A stretch of 11,494 nt of DNA from Helicobacteraceae bacterium (GCA_003250175.1 QKHD01000009.1:1-11494), one strand, 5' to 3'; shown: positions 1-6,809, counted from the stretch's first letter. Made by a program: numbers and translations. Notes: generated by a model from the sequence alone, not told the origin.

Positions 1-190
1 CGGACAGCTGGACGTCATGCTCTCCAAAATCGCCGATTACTACAAGGCGCGTTTTCAGAACATCATCGACAACATCACCACCATCATCGAGCCGCTGCTC
101 ATGATCGTAGTGGCCGGTATGGTCCTGTTGTTGGCCCTAGGCATCTTCCTGCCCATGTGGGATCTGGCGAGCGCGGCAAAAGGGCGCTAA
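1..190 (+). CDS. GspF/PilC family inner-membrane protein, C-terminal end (partial)
   Basis: Only the last 62 residues are in the window, read in the frame starting at base 2 and ending with TAA at 188-190. They contain the family's C-terminal pattern: an amphipathic stretch (GQLDVMLSKIADYY), a conserved IEPLLM motif, a hydrophobic membrane segment (IVVAGMVLLLALGIFL) and the closing LPMWDLA. GspF/PilC proteins are the polytopic inner-membrane platform of type II secretion or type IV pilus machines, where they link the assembly ATPase to pseudopilin or pilin. The rest of the gene, and any neighbouring gsp/pil genes that would separate the two systems, lie to the left. The family call is firm; secretion versus pilus cannot be decided here. 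After the stop, GGCAAAAGGG (175-184) can pair with CCC-T6-GCC (198-209), a weak terminator-like structure that overlaps the stop codon. Confidence 0.85.
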   Translation, partial: GQLDVMLSKIADYYKARFQNIIDNITTIIEPLLMIVVAGMVLLLALGIFLPMWDLASAAKGR

Positions 191-258
191 AAAAAATCCC
201 TTTTTTGCCGATGTAGCGATGTAAGCATCATGTTTGCAAAATTGCAGGGAGTCGGCCC

Positions 259-2178
259 ATGAAACGCATCTATCTTTTAATTATAGCCCTGGTTCTCTCA
301 TTGGCCTTTTCGGGATGTGACAGCGGGGCCGACAGTGTGGGTAGCGTCTCCAATGTAAACTTTGTCATTACCGAGCAGACCAACGTGGCTGTGGATACAA
401 ATATCGTCTCGGCAACGATAGTGGTCAGCGGCATCGACGGTACCGTCACCGTTACGGCCAGCGGCGGCTGGATCGTGAAAAATGGGATTAACGTCGGGAC
501 CTCCACTACCATGACCGCTGCCGATACCATCGCGGCGGGTATCCATTCCAGTACCGACTACAATACGGTAGCGGCGATGTATCTTGTTATTGACGGCATC
601 TCCCGTACTTTTACCGTTACCACCGGCAGCGAAAATATTCCCAACACCTTTAATTTCGGCAGTAAGACCAATGCGGATTTGAGCACCGATTATACGTCCG
701 CTACCATTACCATCTCCGGTCTGGATGCCCCCGTTACGAATGCCATCTTTAACGACGGTGGCAATAATGCGACGCTTTACGTCAATGGGGTGTCCTGGCC
801 TGACGGAGCTCCCGTCGAGCTGGATAATACAGACACCGTTTATATCGTGATGACCTCTTCCTCCAACTACAGCAAAACACTCAGTTGTTCGTTAACAATC
901 GGCAGCATGACCAGGAGCTATAGCGTTGCTACCATGGCCCTACCGACACTCACGGTCTCTCCCGCCACCGTCAGCCTGAATTTCGGGCAAACCCAGCAGT
1001 TAACCACCGCGATCACCCCATCCACCCTGGTCTATAACGTGACCTGGGCCAGCAGCAACAGTGCCATTGCCAGCGTCAACAGCTCCGGACTGGTCAGCGC
1101 GGTCAGTGGGGGTACGGCAACCATTACGGCTACGGCCACGGTCGTGGGCCATGCGGATATTATCAAATCCATCGTGGTAGCAGTCAACTCCACGGCTTCC
1201 ATTACCCAAAAGGCGCACTATACCGGCAGCAACCCGGCGGTGGTGGATGTCGTGCTGAATTCTACCGATACGAAAGCTTTTCTTGCCAACTCTCTGTCCG
1301 GCATTTCTGTGATTGATATCAACACGGTCAACACCACGACCTTTATGACACAAATCGGTTCCCTGGACCTGCCCAGCTACAGCGAAGGGGTGGCACTCAG
1401 TGCGGATGATGCCACCCTTTTTGTGGCTACCGGATATGACGGTCTTAATATTCTTAGTGTGGCCACTCCCACTGCCCCGACACTGACCGGTACCTACAAC
1501 ACCGGTTATACGGGGACGGGAAAATATGCCTGGAAGGTGACCCTCTCCAGCGACGAAAGCATCGCCTATGTCGCCAACTGTGCGGGGTTGGATGCCATCG
1601 ATATCAGCACCCTGGCAGCACCCACACTGCTGGATGAGCTGAATATCTCCGGAGGGGACTGCAACACGATTGCCATGGATGAACACCCCTACGACGTGGT
1701 ACTCAACAGCCGAAACAAACTGGCCTATCTGGCGTATGGCACGGCTGGGGTTCAGGTGATCAGCACCATCGACCCAACGGCCATGGACGTCAACGCCACC
1801 TATACCGGTTGTGCCGACGCCAAGAGCGTGGACCTCTCCCTGGATGACAACTACCTCTTTGTCGCCTGCGGAACGGACGGGGTCAATATCGTCAATGTCT
1901 CCGACAGCTCCGCTCCGGTGGATGAGGCCAATGTTTCCATGCTTACCTCCGAAGATTCCGCCGTGGATATCAAGCTCTCTCCGGATGGTAGCTTTTTGTA
2001 TGTCAGCTATGGTGGCGGGGTGATGATGGTGGACGTTTCCGATCCGGCCAATCCGGCGCTGGTCGCCAACTACGCCTCCGCCGGAAAAGCCTACGCCACC
2101 ACACCGGATAGCGCCGACGCCTATTTCTACACCTCCGACGGCAGCAACGGCCTGCTCAAACTCCAACTCACCTACTAA
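259..2178 (+). CDS. Secreted lipoprotein with BIG2 domain and seven-bladed LVIVD-type beta-propeller
   Basis: The 639-residue protein begins with a lipoprotein signal peptide: Lys2 and Arg3, a hydrophobic core, then FSGC with the lipid-modified cysteine at 20. Residues about 35-122 and 131-224 are two diverged copies of one beta-rich module (shared SATI.(V/I)SG(I/L)D, a VNG-like turn, a DT motif, then IGS.(T)RS(Y)SV.T). Residues about 229-309 form a bacterial Ig-like BIG2 domain (VSPATVSLNFGQTQQL, VTWASSNSAIASV, GLVSAVSGGTATITAT). From about 326 to the end I count seven repeats of 40-50 residues of the LVIVD type, such as LSADDATLFVATGYDGLNIL and LSPDGSFLYVSYGGGVMMVDV, fitting a closed seven-bladed propeller. 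The start is supported by AGGGAG at 246-251, seven bases upstream. It probably sits at the cell surface or in the periplasm in binding or adhesion; no enzymatic motif is seen. It follows the GspF/PilC gene by 68 bases, so co-transcription is possible. Its first half looks less GC-rich than the neighbours. Confidence 0.85.
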   Translation: MKRIYLLIIALVLSLAFSGCDSGADSVGSVSNVNFVITEQTNVAVDTNIVSATIVVSGIDGTVTVTASGGWIVKNGINVGTSTTMTAADTIAAGIHSSTDYNTVAAMYLVIDGISRTFTVTTGSENIPNTFNFGSKTNADLSTDYTSATITISGLDAPVTNAIFNDGGNNATLYVNGVSWPDGAPVELDNTDTVYIVMTSSSNYSKTLSCSLTIGSMTRSYSVATMALPTLTVSPATVSLNFGQTQQLTTAITPSTLVYNVTWASSNSAIASVNSSGLVSAVSGGTATITATATVVGHADIIKSIVVAVNSTASITQKAHYTGSNPAVVDVVLNSTDTKAFLANSLSGISVIDINTVNTTTFMTQIGSLDLPSYSEGVALSADDATLFVATGYDGLNILSVATPTAPTLTGTYNTGYTGTGKYAWKVTLSSDESIAYVANCAGLDAIDISTLAAPTLLDELNISGGDCNTIAMDEHPYDVVLNSRNKLAYLAYGTAGVQVISTIDPTAMDVNATYTGCADAKSVDLSLDDNYLFVACGTDGVNIVNVSDSSAPVDEANVSMLTSEDSAVDIKLSPDGSFLYVSYGGGVMMVDVSDPANPALVANYASAGKAYATTPDSADAYFYTSDGSNGLLKLQLTY

Positions 2179-2190
2179 GCCCCCATACGG

Positions 2191-2205
2191 CCGCCCTAAG
2201 GGCGG
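2191..2205 (+). other. Short GC hairpin after the lipoprotein gene
   Basis: CCGCCC-TAA-GGGCGG can form a six-pair stem with a three-base loop, 12 bases after the lipoprotein stop. No T-run follows, so it is not a convincing intrinsic terminator. It may stabilise the 3' end of the upstream mRNA. Confidence 0.35.
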
Positions 2206-2230
2206 TGCGGGGTACTTAAAGCAAACTGGC

Positions 2231-2236
2231 TAAAAT
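2231..2236 (+). promoter_or_regulatory. Possible -10 box for trpS
   Basis: TAAAAT lies 34 bases before the trpS start in the AT-rich gap after the lipoprotein gene. No recognisable -35 box is present, which is common for the housekeeping sigma factor of Campylobacterota. This is a weak motif-only call. Confidence 0.35.
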
Positions 2237-2270
2237 TACGTCAAATTTTCCACCACGCAAAAGGACGTTT

Positions 2271-3236
2271 ATGCGAACACTTTCAGGCATCCAGCCCTCC
2301 GGAGAGATGCACATCGGCAACTACTTCGGGATGATGAAACCCCTCATCGAGCTGCAGGAGACTACGGAAGCCTTCGCCTTCATCGCCAACTACCACGCCA
2401 TGACCAGCCTCAGTGACGGCAAAGCCCTGGCCGCCAATACGCTTAATGCCGCCACCAACTTCCTTTCTCTAGGCATCGATCCGGAGAAGACGGTGTTTTG
2501 GGTGCAGAGCGACATTCCGGAGGTTCTGGAACTCTACTGGGTGCTTTCCAACTTCACCCCCATGGGACTGCTCGAACGCGCCCACAGCTACAAAGACAAG
2601 GTCGCCAAGGGCATCTCCGCCAACCACGGGCTCTTTAGCTACCCCGTGCTGATGGCGGCGGACATTCTGCTCTTTGACTCCCAGGTCGTTCCCGTGGGCA
2701 AAGACCAGATCCAGCACGTCGAGATCGCCCGGGACATCGCCATCAAGTTCAACAACGAATACGGCGAAATCCTCACCCTTCCAGAGTTCAAGATCGACGA
2801 AAACCTCCAGACCATTCCCGGCATCGACGGGGCGAAGATGTCCAAGTCCTACGGCAACACGATCGACATTTTCACCACCAAAAAAGAGCTGGAAAAACGG
2901 GCCAAGCAGATCGTCACCGACTCGACCCCCATGGAGGAGCCCAAGGACTACACCACCTGCAACATCTACGCCATTGCGGAGCTCTTTTTAAATCAACAGG
3001 AGCTGTTGGATCTGCAGGAGCGCTACAAGGGGGGCAAGGAGGGTTACGGCCACTTCAAACTCTACCTGGCCGAGGTGATCTGGGATTATTTCCAGCCGTA
3101 CCGCGAGAAACGCGAGCACTACCTGGCCCATCCGGATGAGGTGCGGGAGATTTTAAAAAGCGGCGCAGACAAGGCCCGGGCCATTGCGGCCAAGAACCTC
3201 GATAAAATCCGCGCCGTGACGGGAAGCCGCTACTAG
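2271..3236 (+). CDS. trpS: Tryptophan--tRNA ligase (TrpRS)
   Basis: This 321-residue class I aminoacyl-tRNA synthetase charges tRNA-Trp with tryptophan in the cytoplasm; its length is normal for bacterial TrpRS. The N-terminus has the signature GIQPSGEMHIGNYFG, with the HIGH-type motif HIGN at residues 14-17. The KMSKS loop is perfect at residues 189-193 (GAKMSKSYGNTI). Other family landmarks are visible, including SYKDKVAKG and the VPVGKDQIQHVEIARDIA tryptophan-site region. The start is supported by AAGGA at 2261-2265. No internal disruption is seen and all catalytic landmarks are present. It has its own upstream gap with a weak -10 box and converges on the DUF4149 gene, with which it shares four bases at the stop codons. 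Confidence 0.97.
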   Translation: MRTLSGIQPSGEMHIGNYFGMMKPLIELQETTEAFAFIANYHAMTSLSDGKALAANTLNAATNFLSLGIDPEKTVFWVQSDIPEVLELYWVLSNFTPMGLLERAHSYKDKVAKGISANHGLFSYPVLMAADILLFDSQVVPVGKDQIQHVEIARDIAIKFNNEYGEILTLPEFKIDENLQTIPGIDGAKMSKSYGNTIDIFTTKKELEKRAKQIVTDSTPMEEPKDYTTCNIYAIAELFLNQQELLDLQERYKGGKEGYGHFKLYLAEVIWDYFQPYREKREHYLAHPDEVREILKSGADKARAIAAKNLDKIRAVTGSRY

Positions 3237-3706
3237 TTTTTTGCCAGCAGCCGTTTGACGATGACGACGGTGGCAAAGAGGGCATAGACCTTAAACCAGA
3301 GCTCCGATGCGTCGTGCAGGTTGGCAAACTCCTCCGTGACGGTTGCCTCCGGACCCTGGGCCTGCAGCCCCAGAATGGCCGGAACGTAGTAGAAGGCAAA
3401 GAGGGTTCCGGAGATGAGCATCACAATGGCCGAGAGGCTCTCAAAGCCGCTTCGCTCCTTCATCACGACCTTGCGCACCTCCTCGATGAGGATCGCCACA
3501 AGGGAGAGAATCAGCAGGATATTGAGCCGGGCAAAGAGCTCGCTCATCAAGGAGCCCATCTGGTAGTGGTTGAGGGTGCCTCCGGGGATGTAGTCGTTGG
3601 CATGGAAAACCACCGGCGCGGTCATCGCCCCGGCGAAGATCCCCGCCCCCAGGGCGATGCCCAGAATCAGGATGTAGAGGGCTTTCCAATAGGTAAAATA
3701 GGGCAT
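3233..3706 (-). CDS. DUF4149 family integral membrane protein
   Basis: This 157-residue protein has four predicted membrane segments: about 10-33 (LYILILGIALGAGIFAGAMT), 61-76 (LNILLILSLVAILIEE), 91-113 (LSAIVMLISGTLFAFYYVPAIL) and 137-154 (LWFKVYALFATVVIVKRL). The small-residue-rich first helix, the conserved APVVF just after it and the four-helix layout match the DUF4149 (TMEM205-like) family, whose function is not established. The start is supported by AAGGAG on the minus strand, 3-4 bases beyond a GCC spacer from the ATG. Its stop codon overlaps that of trpS head to head. Its 5' end abuts the divergent promoter of the SRP RNA gene; TATAAC on the minus strand (3737-3742) may be its own -10 box. 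I assign no biochemical role. Confidence 0.8.
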   Translation of the reverse strand: MPYFTYWKALYILILGIALGAGIFAGAMTAPVVFHANDYIPGGTLNHYQMGSLMSELFARLNILLILSLVAILIEEVRKVVMKERSGFESLSAIVMLISGTLFAFYYVPAILGLQAQGPEATVTEEFANLHDASELWFKVYALFATVVIVKRLLAKN

Positions 3707-3715
3707 GGCGGCTCC

Positions 3716-3744
3716 TTGTAAATCTTAGGATAGTTTGTTATAAT
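3716..3744 (+). promoter_or_regulatory. Promoter of the SRP RNA gene
   Basis: A perfect -10 box TATAAT (3739-3744) is preceded, with a 17-base spacer, by TTGTAA (3716-3721), a partial -35 box. Initiation is expected about seven bases downstream, near 3749-3751, which is where the closing stem of the 4.5S RNA begins. The -35 element lies over the ribosome-binding site of the divergent DUF4149 gene, and the minus strand of the same stretch reads TATAAC, so the region may work in both directions. Confidence 0.7.
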
Positions 3745-3748
3745 TCCA

Positions 3749-3860
3749 GCGCTCTTCCTTAGACCTGTGCAACCGGTTCTAAAAGTACCGGGTCAGGGTG
3801 GGAACACAGCAGCCCGCTTTTGTTACTGGTGTGCTGCAGGTATCTGGGGAGGGGCGCTTC
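3749..3860 (+). ncRNA. ffs: Signal recognition particle RNA, bacterial small type (4.5S RNA)
   Basis: This RNA pairs with Ffh protein to form the signal recognition particle, which delivers membrane and secreted proteins to the translocon co-translationally. The diagnostic helix-8 core is intact: GGTCAGG (3791-3797), a GTG/CAC stem, the GGAA tetraloop (3801-3804), then AGCAGCC (3808-3814). The molecule folds as a single rod. Bases 3749-3763 (GCGCTCTTCCTTAGA) pair without mismatch, allowing G-U pairs, with 3843-3857 (TCTGGGGAGGGGCGC). Inside this, ACCGGT pairs with ACTGGT and TAAAAG with CTTTTG. The length of about 110 bases is standard, with no Alu-type domain. A TATAAT box lies immediately upstream, and a T-rich stretch (3858-3873) follows the closing stem and probably helps termination. 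The exact ends are inferred from the stem and promoter positions. Confidence 0.93.
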
Positions 3861-4172
3861 TTATTTCTCTCTGGCGGCTGCCAGGGTATCTCCGTCTTCA
3901 GCCAGTCGGCTGTCATCTCCCAATGCAATCTGAATCCGTACGCCAAACTGCTCTTTGATCTTTTTTTCCAGATTTCCCACACGGGTGTTCATGTAGACAT
4001 CCAGGTTTCCTCCGGAGGCTTCGCTGTCCTTGGCGCGAATGGCGGCCAGGGTCTTTTCGCCGTCGGCGTGGGCGGCCCCTTCGTAGACCCGCACGTGCAG
4101 GCCGAAAGCCTTGTGGAACTGATCTTTAAAATTCTTGACTTTCATATTTCCGGTAACGCGAAGCTCATTCAT
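3861..4172 (-). CDS. Small conserved protein made of two tandem homologous modules
   Basis: I do not recognise a named family with certainty. The 103-residue product is two copies of a roughly 43-45 residue module. Residues 4-46 (LRVTGNMKVKNFKDQF..FGLHVRVY..DGEKTLAAIR) align with 57-101 (LDVYMNTRVGNLEKKI..FGVRIQIA..DGDTLAAAR). Each copy looks like beta strand, helix, then beta strand, with a shared FG(L/V) turn and a (D/E)G(E/D)(K)TLAA.R ending. It is probably cytosolic, as no signal or membrane segment is seen. I chose the ATG at 4172 because AGGAG lies eight bases upstream on the minus strand; an in-frame ATG at 4256 would add 28 residues unlike the rest. The stop codon sits right against the 3' end of the convergent SRP RNA gene. 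The function is unknown. Confidence 0.75.
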   Translation of the reverse strand: MNELRVTGNMKVKNFKDQFHKAFGLHVRVYEGAAHADGEKTLAAIRAKDSEASGGNLDVYMNTRVGNLEKKIKEQFGVRIQIALGDDSRLAEDGDTLAAAREK

Positions 4173-4228
4173 GGTGCTACTCCTGAATAGGGATTCATTT
4201 GGAAACCATTGTGCCACGCCGAGCTTAG

Positions 4229-4253
4229 AAAAACGCCCCGAAGCGGAGTTTTT
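4229..4253. terminator. Terminator-like hairpin with A/T flanks between divergent genes
   Basis: AAAAAC (4229-4234) pairs with GTTTTT (4248-4253), with a short inner CCG/CGG stem around an AAG loop. It resembles a two-way intrinsic terminator, but the inner stem is imperfect and the flanking genes diverge from this gap, so no transcript obviously needs to end here. It could shield each promoter from antisense transcription. Confidence 0.3.
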
Positions 4254-4267
4254 CAATCCCCTTGGGG

Positions 4268-4273
4268 TACAAT
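4268..4273 (+). promoter_or_regulatory. Possible -10 box for the methyltransferase/DUF455/porin unit
   Basis: TACAAT lies 29 bases before the methyltransferase ATG and ahead of its ribosome-binding site AAGGAG (4292-4297). No clear -35 box is seen. As the next two genes are start/stop coupled, this would be the main promoter of the three-gene unit. Confidence 0.45.
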
Positions 4274-4302
4274 GATGACCATTTTAAGCGGAAGGAGCGA
4301 CC

Positions 4303-4788
4303 ATGACCGAAGTACTGATGATGATCCAGCCCCTTCCCTCGCTGCGTGTGCTCGAAGTGGGCTGCGGTCAGGGCGCGGTGACCGAACCCCTCTCCCGCCA
4401 CCTGCTCGATTCCGGAGGCATCATCGACCTGATCGAGTACGCTCCGGAGGAGCTGGGGATTTTGGAGCAGCTGGGCAATGTGTCGCTGACGGTGCTGGAT
4501 GATTACGACCACCCCATCAACGTCCCCGCCAGGGAGTACGAAGCGGTGGTTATCACCGACCTCATGGCCCGCATCGCCGATCCGGAGAGGCTTTTGCGAA
4601 GCTGTTTCCACTCCCTGGAAAACTCCGGCAACCTGCTTATTTTATGCCACGACGGTGTCGAAGACCAGGCCGCGCTGGAGGCCCTGCTGGACGCCACCCA
4701 GTACGTAGCGGTCAACCGCATCGACATGCAGTCGCCGCGCTACCTGCTGACAGCCAAAAAGATGCACAACTGGGGGCACGGGCTGTGA
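4303..4788 (+). CDS. Small class I SAM-dependent methyltransferase-like protein
   Basis: The 161-residue protein opens almost directly with SAM-binding motif I, VLEVGCGQG (residues 16-24), the glycine-rich loop of Rossmann-type methyltransferases. It continues with an acidic residue after strand 2 (IDLIEYAPEEL), and the strand-4 region AVVITDLMARIADPERLL, followed by LENSGNLLILCHDG, resembles the Methyltransf_11 pattern. It would transfer a methyl group from S-adenosylmethionine, but nothing indicates the substrate. It is short for the fold, with a truncated C-terminal substrate region, so a non-catalytic SAM-binding role is possible. The start has a strong AAGGAG five bases upstream. It overlaps the following DUF455 gene by four bases (GTGA), which points to translational coupling and a shared task or shared expression. 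Confidence 0.75.
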   Translation: MTEVLMMIQPLPSLRVLEVGCGQGAVTEPLSRHLLDSGGIIDLIEYAPEELGILEQLGNVSLTVLDDYDHPINVPAREYEAVVITDLMARIADPERLLRSCFHSLENSGNLLILCHDGVEDQAALEALLDATQYVAVNRIDMQSPRYLLTAKKMHNWGHGL

Positions 4789-5615
4789 GCCGCGACTTTT
4801 TTGCCGAGTGCGAAGCGGCTCTGCTGGCAGATAAGGAGAGCAAGCTGAGATTGACGGAAGAGATCCTGGCCGCATTGCAGGCCGGAGCGTATGACTTTCA
4901 CGAATCGACCCCGCCAAAAAACTTTGACCGCCCCTCCTGCGCCGATTTTTGCGAGGCGGTCAGCCCCTTTGCGGTCAAGCGCCGCACCAATCTGGCCAGC
5001 GTACAGGGCAAGGGAATTTTTCTCCACGCCATCGCCCATATCGAATACAGCGCCATCGACCTGGCGCTGGACGCGGCCTACCGCTTTAGAAACCTTCCGG
5101 AGGATTTTTACCGCGACTGGATCGTCGTGGCGGAGGATGAGGTGCGCCACTTCCGGATGCTGGAGAGCCTGATGGCCAAGACCGGCACGACCTATGGTGA
5201 TTACCCCGTGCACCTCTCGCTCTTTGAAGCGTCGCAAAAATCCCCCACGCTCCTGGCCCGCATGGCCGCCGTGCCCCGCTACCTCGAAGCGGGCGGACTC
5301 GATGCCAACCCCCGTATGATGGAGCGCCTGCGCCAGGTGGGCGATGAACTTTCCTTGGAAATCGTCGAGGCGCTGCAGGTGATTCTGGACGAGGAGATTG
5401 ACCACGTCAAAAAGGGCGACCGCTGGTTTAAATACGCCTGCCTTCAAGAGGGAAAAGACGAAAGCATCTACTTTGACCTGATCGAAGCAGTGCTCCCCGG
5501 CAGCAGCAAGAAAAAAGAGTTTATCAACGCCCCGGCACGGCTGGAAGCAGGCTTTAGCTGCAAGGAGCTCAAGCGCATCAGCGGAGAAGAAAACGTCTGC
5601 GAGGAGGAGGCCTGA
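4785..5615 (+). CDS. DUF455 family ferritin-like di-iron protein
   Basis: Starting at the GTG that overlaps the previous stop, the protein is 276 residues, the usual size for DUF455. A longer reading from ATG 4644 would add 47 residues encoded inside the methyltransferase gene in another frame, so I reject it. Candidate metal ligands follow the four-helix ferritin pattern: HIEYSAIDLALD (E87), EDEVRHF (E117, E119, H122) and DEEIDHVKKGDRW (E203, E204, H207). Other family landmarks are NLPEDFYRDW, GDYPVH, the YLEAGGLDANP segment and VGDELS. DUF455 is related to ferritin-like oxygenases such as the tRNA hydroxylase MiaE; no reaction is established. No signal peptide is seen, so it should be cytoplasmic. 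Its 3' end overlaps the porin start by one base (TGATG). Confidence 0.88.
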   Translation: MSRDFFAECEAALLADKESKLRLTEEILAALQAGAYDFHESTPPKNFDRPSCADFCEAVSPFAVKRRTNLASVQGKGIFLHAIAHIEYSAIDLALDAAYRFRNLPEDFYRDWIVVAEDEVRHFRMLESLMAKTGTTYGDYPVHLSLFEASQKSPTLLARMAAVPRYLEAGGLDANPRMMERLRQVGDELSLEIVEALQVILDEEIDHVKKGDRWFKYACLQEGKDESIYFDLIEAVLPGSSKKKEFINAPARLEAGFSCKELKRISGEENVCEEEA

Positions 5616-6766
5616 TGCGTATGGTGTTGCTCCTTTCGCTGACCCTGCTGCCACTTTTCGCAGAAACCCAGGCTCCCCGGTATTGGGGCGAGCTCTTTTT
5701 ACTGGGTGAACAGGTCAGCCACGAAAACCCGTTGTTGGAGAGCAAAACCGGCCTTTTGGGCGGACGGCTCGGGATGGAGGCGATGGGCGAGACGGGACTG
5801 GGCCTGGGGCTGGAGATGGTGGCCGCCGATGTGTTGGAGGGCTCGGAGTATCCGGAGCGGGGGAGCCTGAGCGATGCGGAGGGCCGCAGCCTTTCCGCCA
5901 TGACCCAGGGCTACCTCCGGATGCAAGACGGCGCGCACTACCTTACGATCGGCCGCCAACTGATCAAAACCCCGCTGCTCAACGACGATGCTACCGATTA
6001 TCTCCCCGACGTTTACGGCGCGGCGGCCTATGAGCACCGTGGCGACTGGATCGTGCGCCTGGGCCACGTCAGCCAGATGCGCCCTGCCATTGAGGGCTAT
6101 TTTGAGACCGAAACCCCCTCCGGAGCCATGGAAAACGGCGTGGACTATCTGGGCTGGGAAGCACCGCCTTGGTACGGAATAAGCCACAAACTCTACGCGT
6201 ATCGGGCCAAGGGCCTTTTTGACGCCCTCTATGCCCAGGCCGACGGCTCGTGGCAGGTGGGCTCCGGATGGTACCTGCTGGCCGGTATGCAGGGGATTCA
6301 CACCTACGAAAACGGGGGCGAAGGGCTGAATGCCTTCCGCATGGAAGGGGGTGACGACATCGACTACCTGGCGGGCCGGATCGGTTTTTGGTATGAGGGG
6401 GCCGGGTTGCTGGCGGCTTACGGCACCAACCGGGGCGCTGACGGTCTGGGGCGGATGTACGGGGGCCGTGCGGAGCTCTTTACCCAAAACCTGCTCCACA
6501 TGGCCCAGACCCAGATGGATTCGCCCAAGACCCTCTCGCTGCGGCTGAAACTGGAGGGTTCCAAGGGGCTGTCGCTGCAGATCAACCACAACCGGGTTCG
6601 TTACGAAACGGTGGCGCTCTCTTTGGGGGACTACACGAGCTGGTACGCGGATATCCGGTATAAAAAGGAATCCACCCAGTTGGTTTTGGAAGGTGAACAG
6701 GCAGATTTTGAAACCTCCGGAGCCGACGAAACCCTGATTCGTTTTCGGTTGATCCAAGGCTTTTAG
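5615..6766 (+). CDS. Outer-membrane porin, OprD-like
   Basis: The 383-residue protein starts with a short signal peptide, probably cut after Ala16 (LLPLFA/ETQ). The rest is beta-barrel-like: alternating hydrophobic strands, many aromatic girdle residues, no long hydrophobic helix, and a terminal phenylalanine (IRFRLIQGF) of the kind recognised by the BAM assembly machinery. The segment YLTIGRQLIKTPLLNDDATDYLPDVYGA (residues 109-136) matches the OprD-type porin pattern of GRQ, TPL, then a proline-containing loop followed by a glycine. It would let small solutes cross the outer membrane; the substrate is unknown. The ribosome-binding site is the purine run GAGGAGGAGG in the end of the DUF455 gene. 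An ATG two codons in (5621) is an alternative start. Tight coupling of a porin to two cytoplasmic enzyme-like genes is uncommon. Confidence 0.75.
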   Translation: MRMVLLLSLTLLPLFAETQAPRYWGELFLLGEQVSHENPLLESKTGLLGGRLGMEAMGETGLGLGLEMVAADVLEGSEYPERGSLSDAEGRSLSAMTQGYLRMQDGAHYLTIGRQLIKTPLLNDDATDYLPDVYGAAAYEHRGDWIVRLGHVSQMRPAIEGYFETETPSGAMENGVDYLGWEAPPWYGISHKLYAYRAKGLFDALYAQADGSWQVGSGWYLLAGMQGIHTYENGGEGLNAFRMEGGDDIDYLAGRIGFWYEGAGLLAAYGTNRGADGLGRMYGGRAELFTQNLLHMAQTQMDSPKTLSLRLKLEGSKGLSLQINHNRVRYETVALSLGDYTSWYADIRYKKESTQLVLEGEQADFETSGADETLIRFRLIQGF

Positions 6767-6769
6767 GTT

Positions 6770-6775
6770 TATAAT
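6770..6775 (+). promoter_or_regulatory. -10 box upstream of the EAL-HDOD gene
   Basis: A perfect TATAAT lies three bases after the porin stop codon and 34 bases before the start at 6810. TTGATC (6749-6754) is a poor, closely spaced -35 candidate. The signalling gene is therefore likely to have its own transcript besides any read-through from the porin unit. Confidence 0.55.
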
Positions 6776-6809
6776 CGGAGATTTTTACGTGGGGGAGGAA
6801 GAGAGCTAA

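Noticed and set aside
1000..2166. Long minus-strand open frame opposite the lipoprotein gene
   Set aside because: Its His/Gly/Val-rich composition matches no family and is what a GC-rich gene gives on its opposite strand; the plus strand has clear domains throughout.
4173..4256. 28-residue N-terminal extension of the duplicated small protein
   Set aside because: The inner ATG at 4172 has AGGAG at proper spacing and starts just before the first repeat; the extension runs through the terminator-like hairpin.
4644..4784. Upstream extension of the DUF455 protein to ATG 4644
   Set aside because: The added residues (Arg/Pro/Gly-rich) are out-of-frame methyltransferase sequence; GTG 4785 gives the normal family length and a classic GTGA overlap.
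4740..5654. Minus-strand open frame across the DUF455 gene
   Set aside because: It is a shadow of a gene with conserved di-iron motifs and has no ribosome-binding site or family resemblance.
5699..6757. Long minus-strand open frame opposite the porin gene
   Set aside because: The plus strand has a signal peptide, beta-barrel pattern and terminal Phe; the reverse frame shows no recognisable motif.
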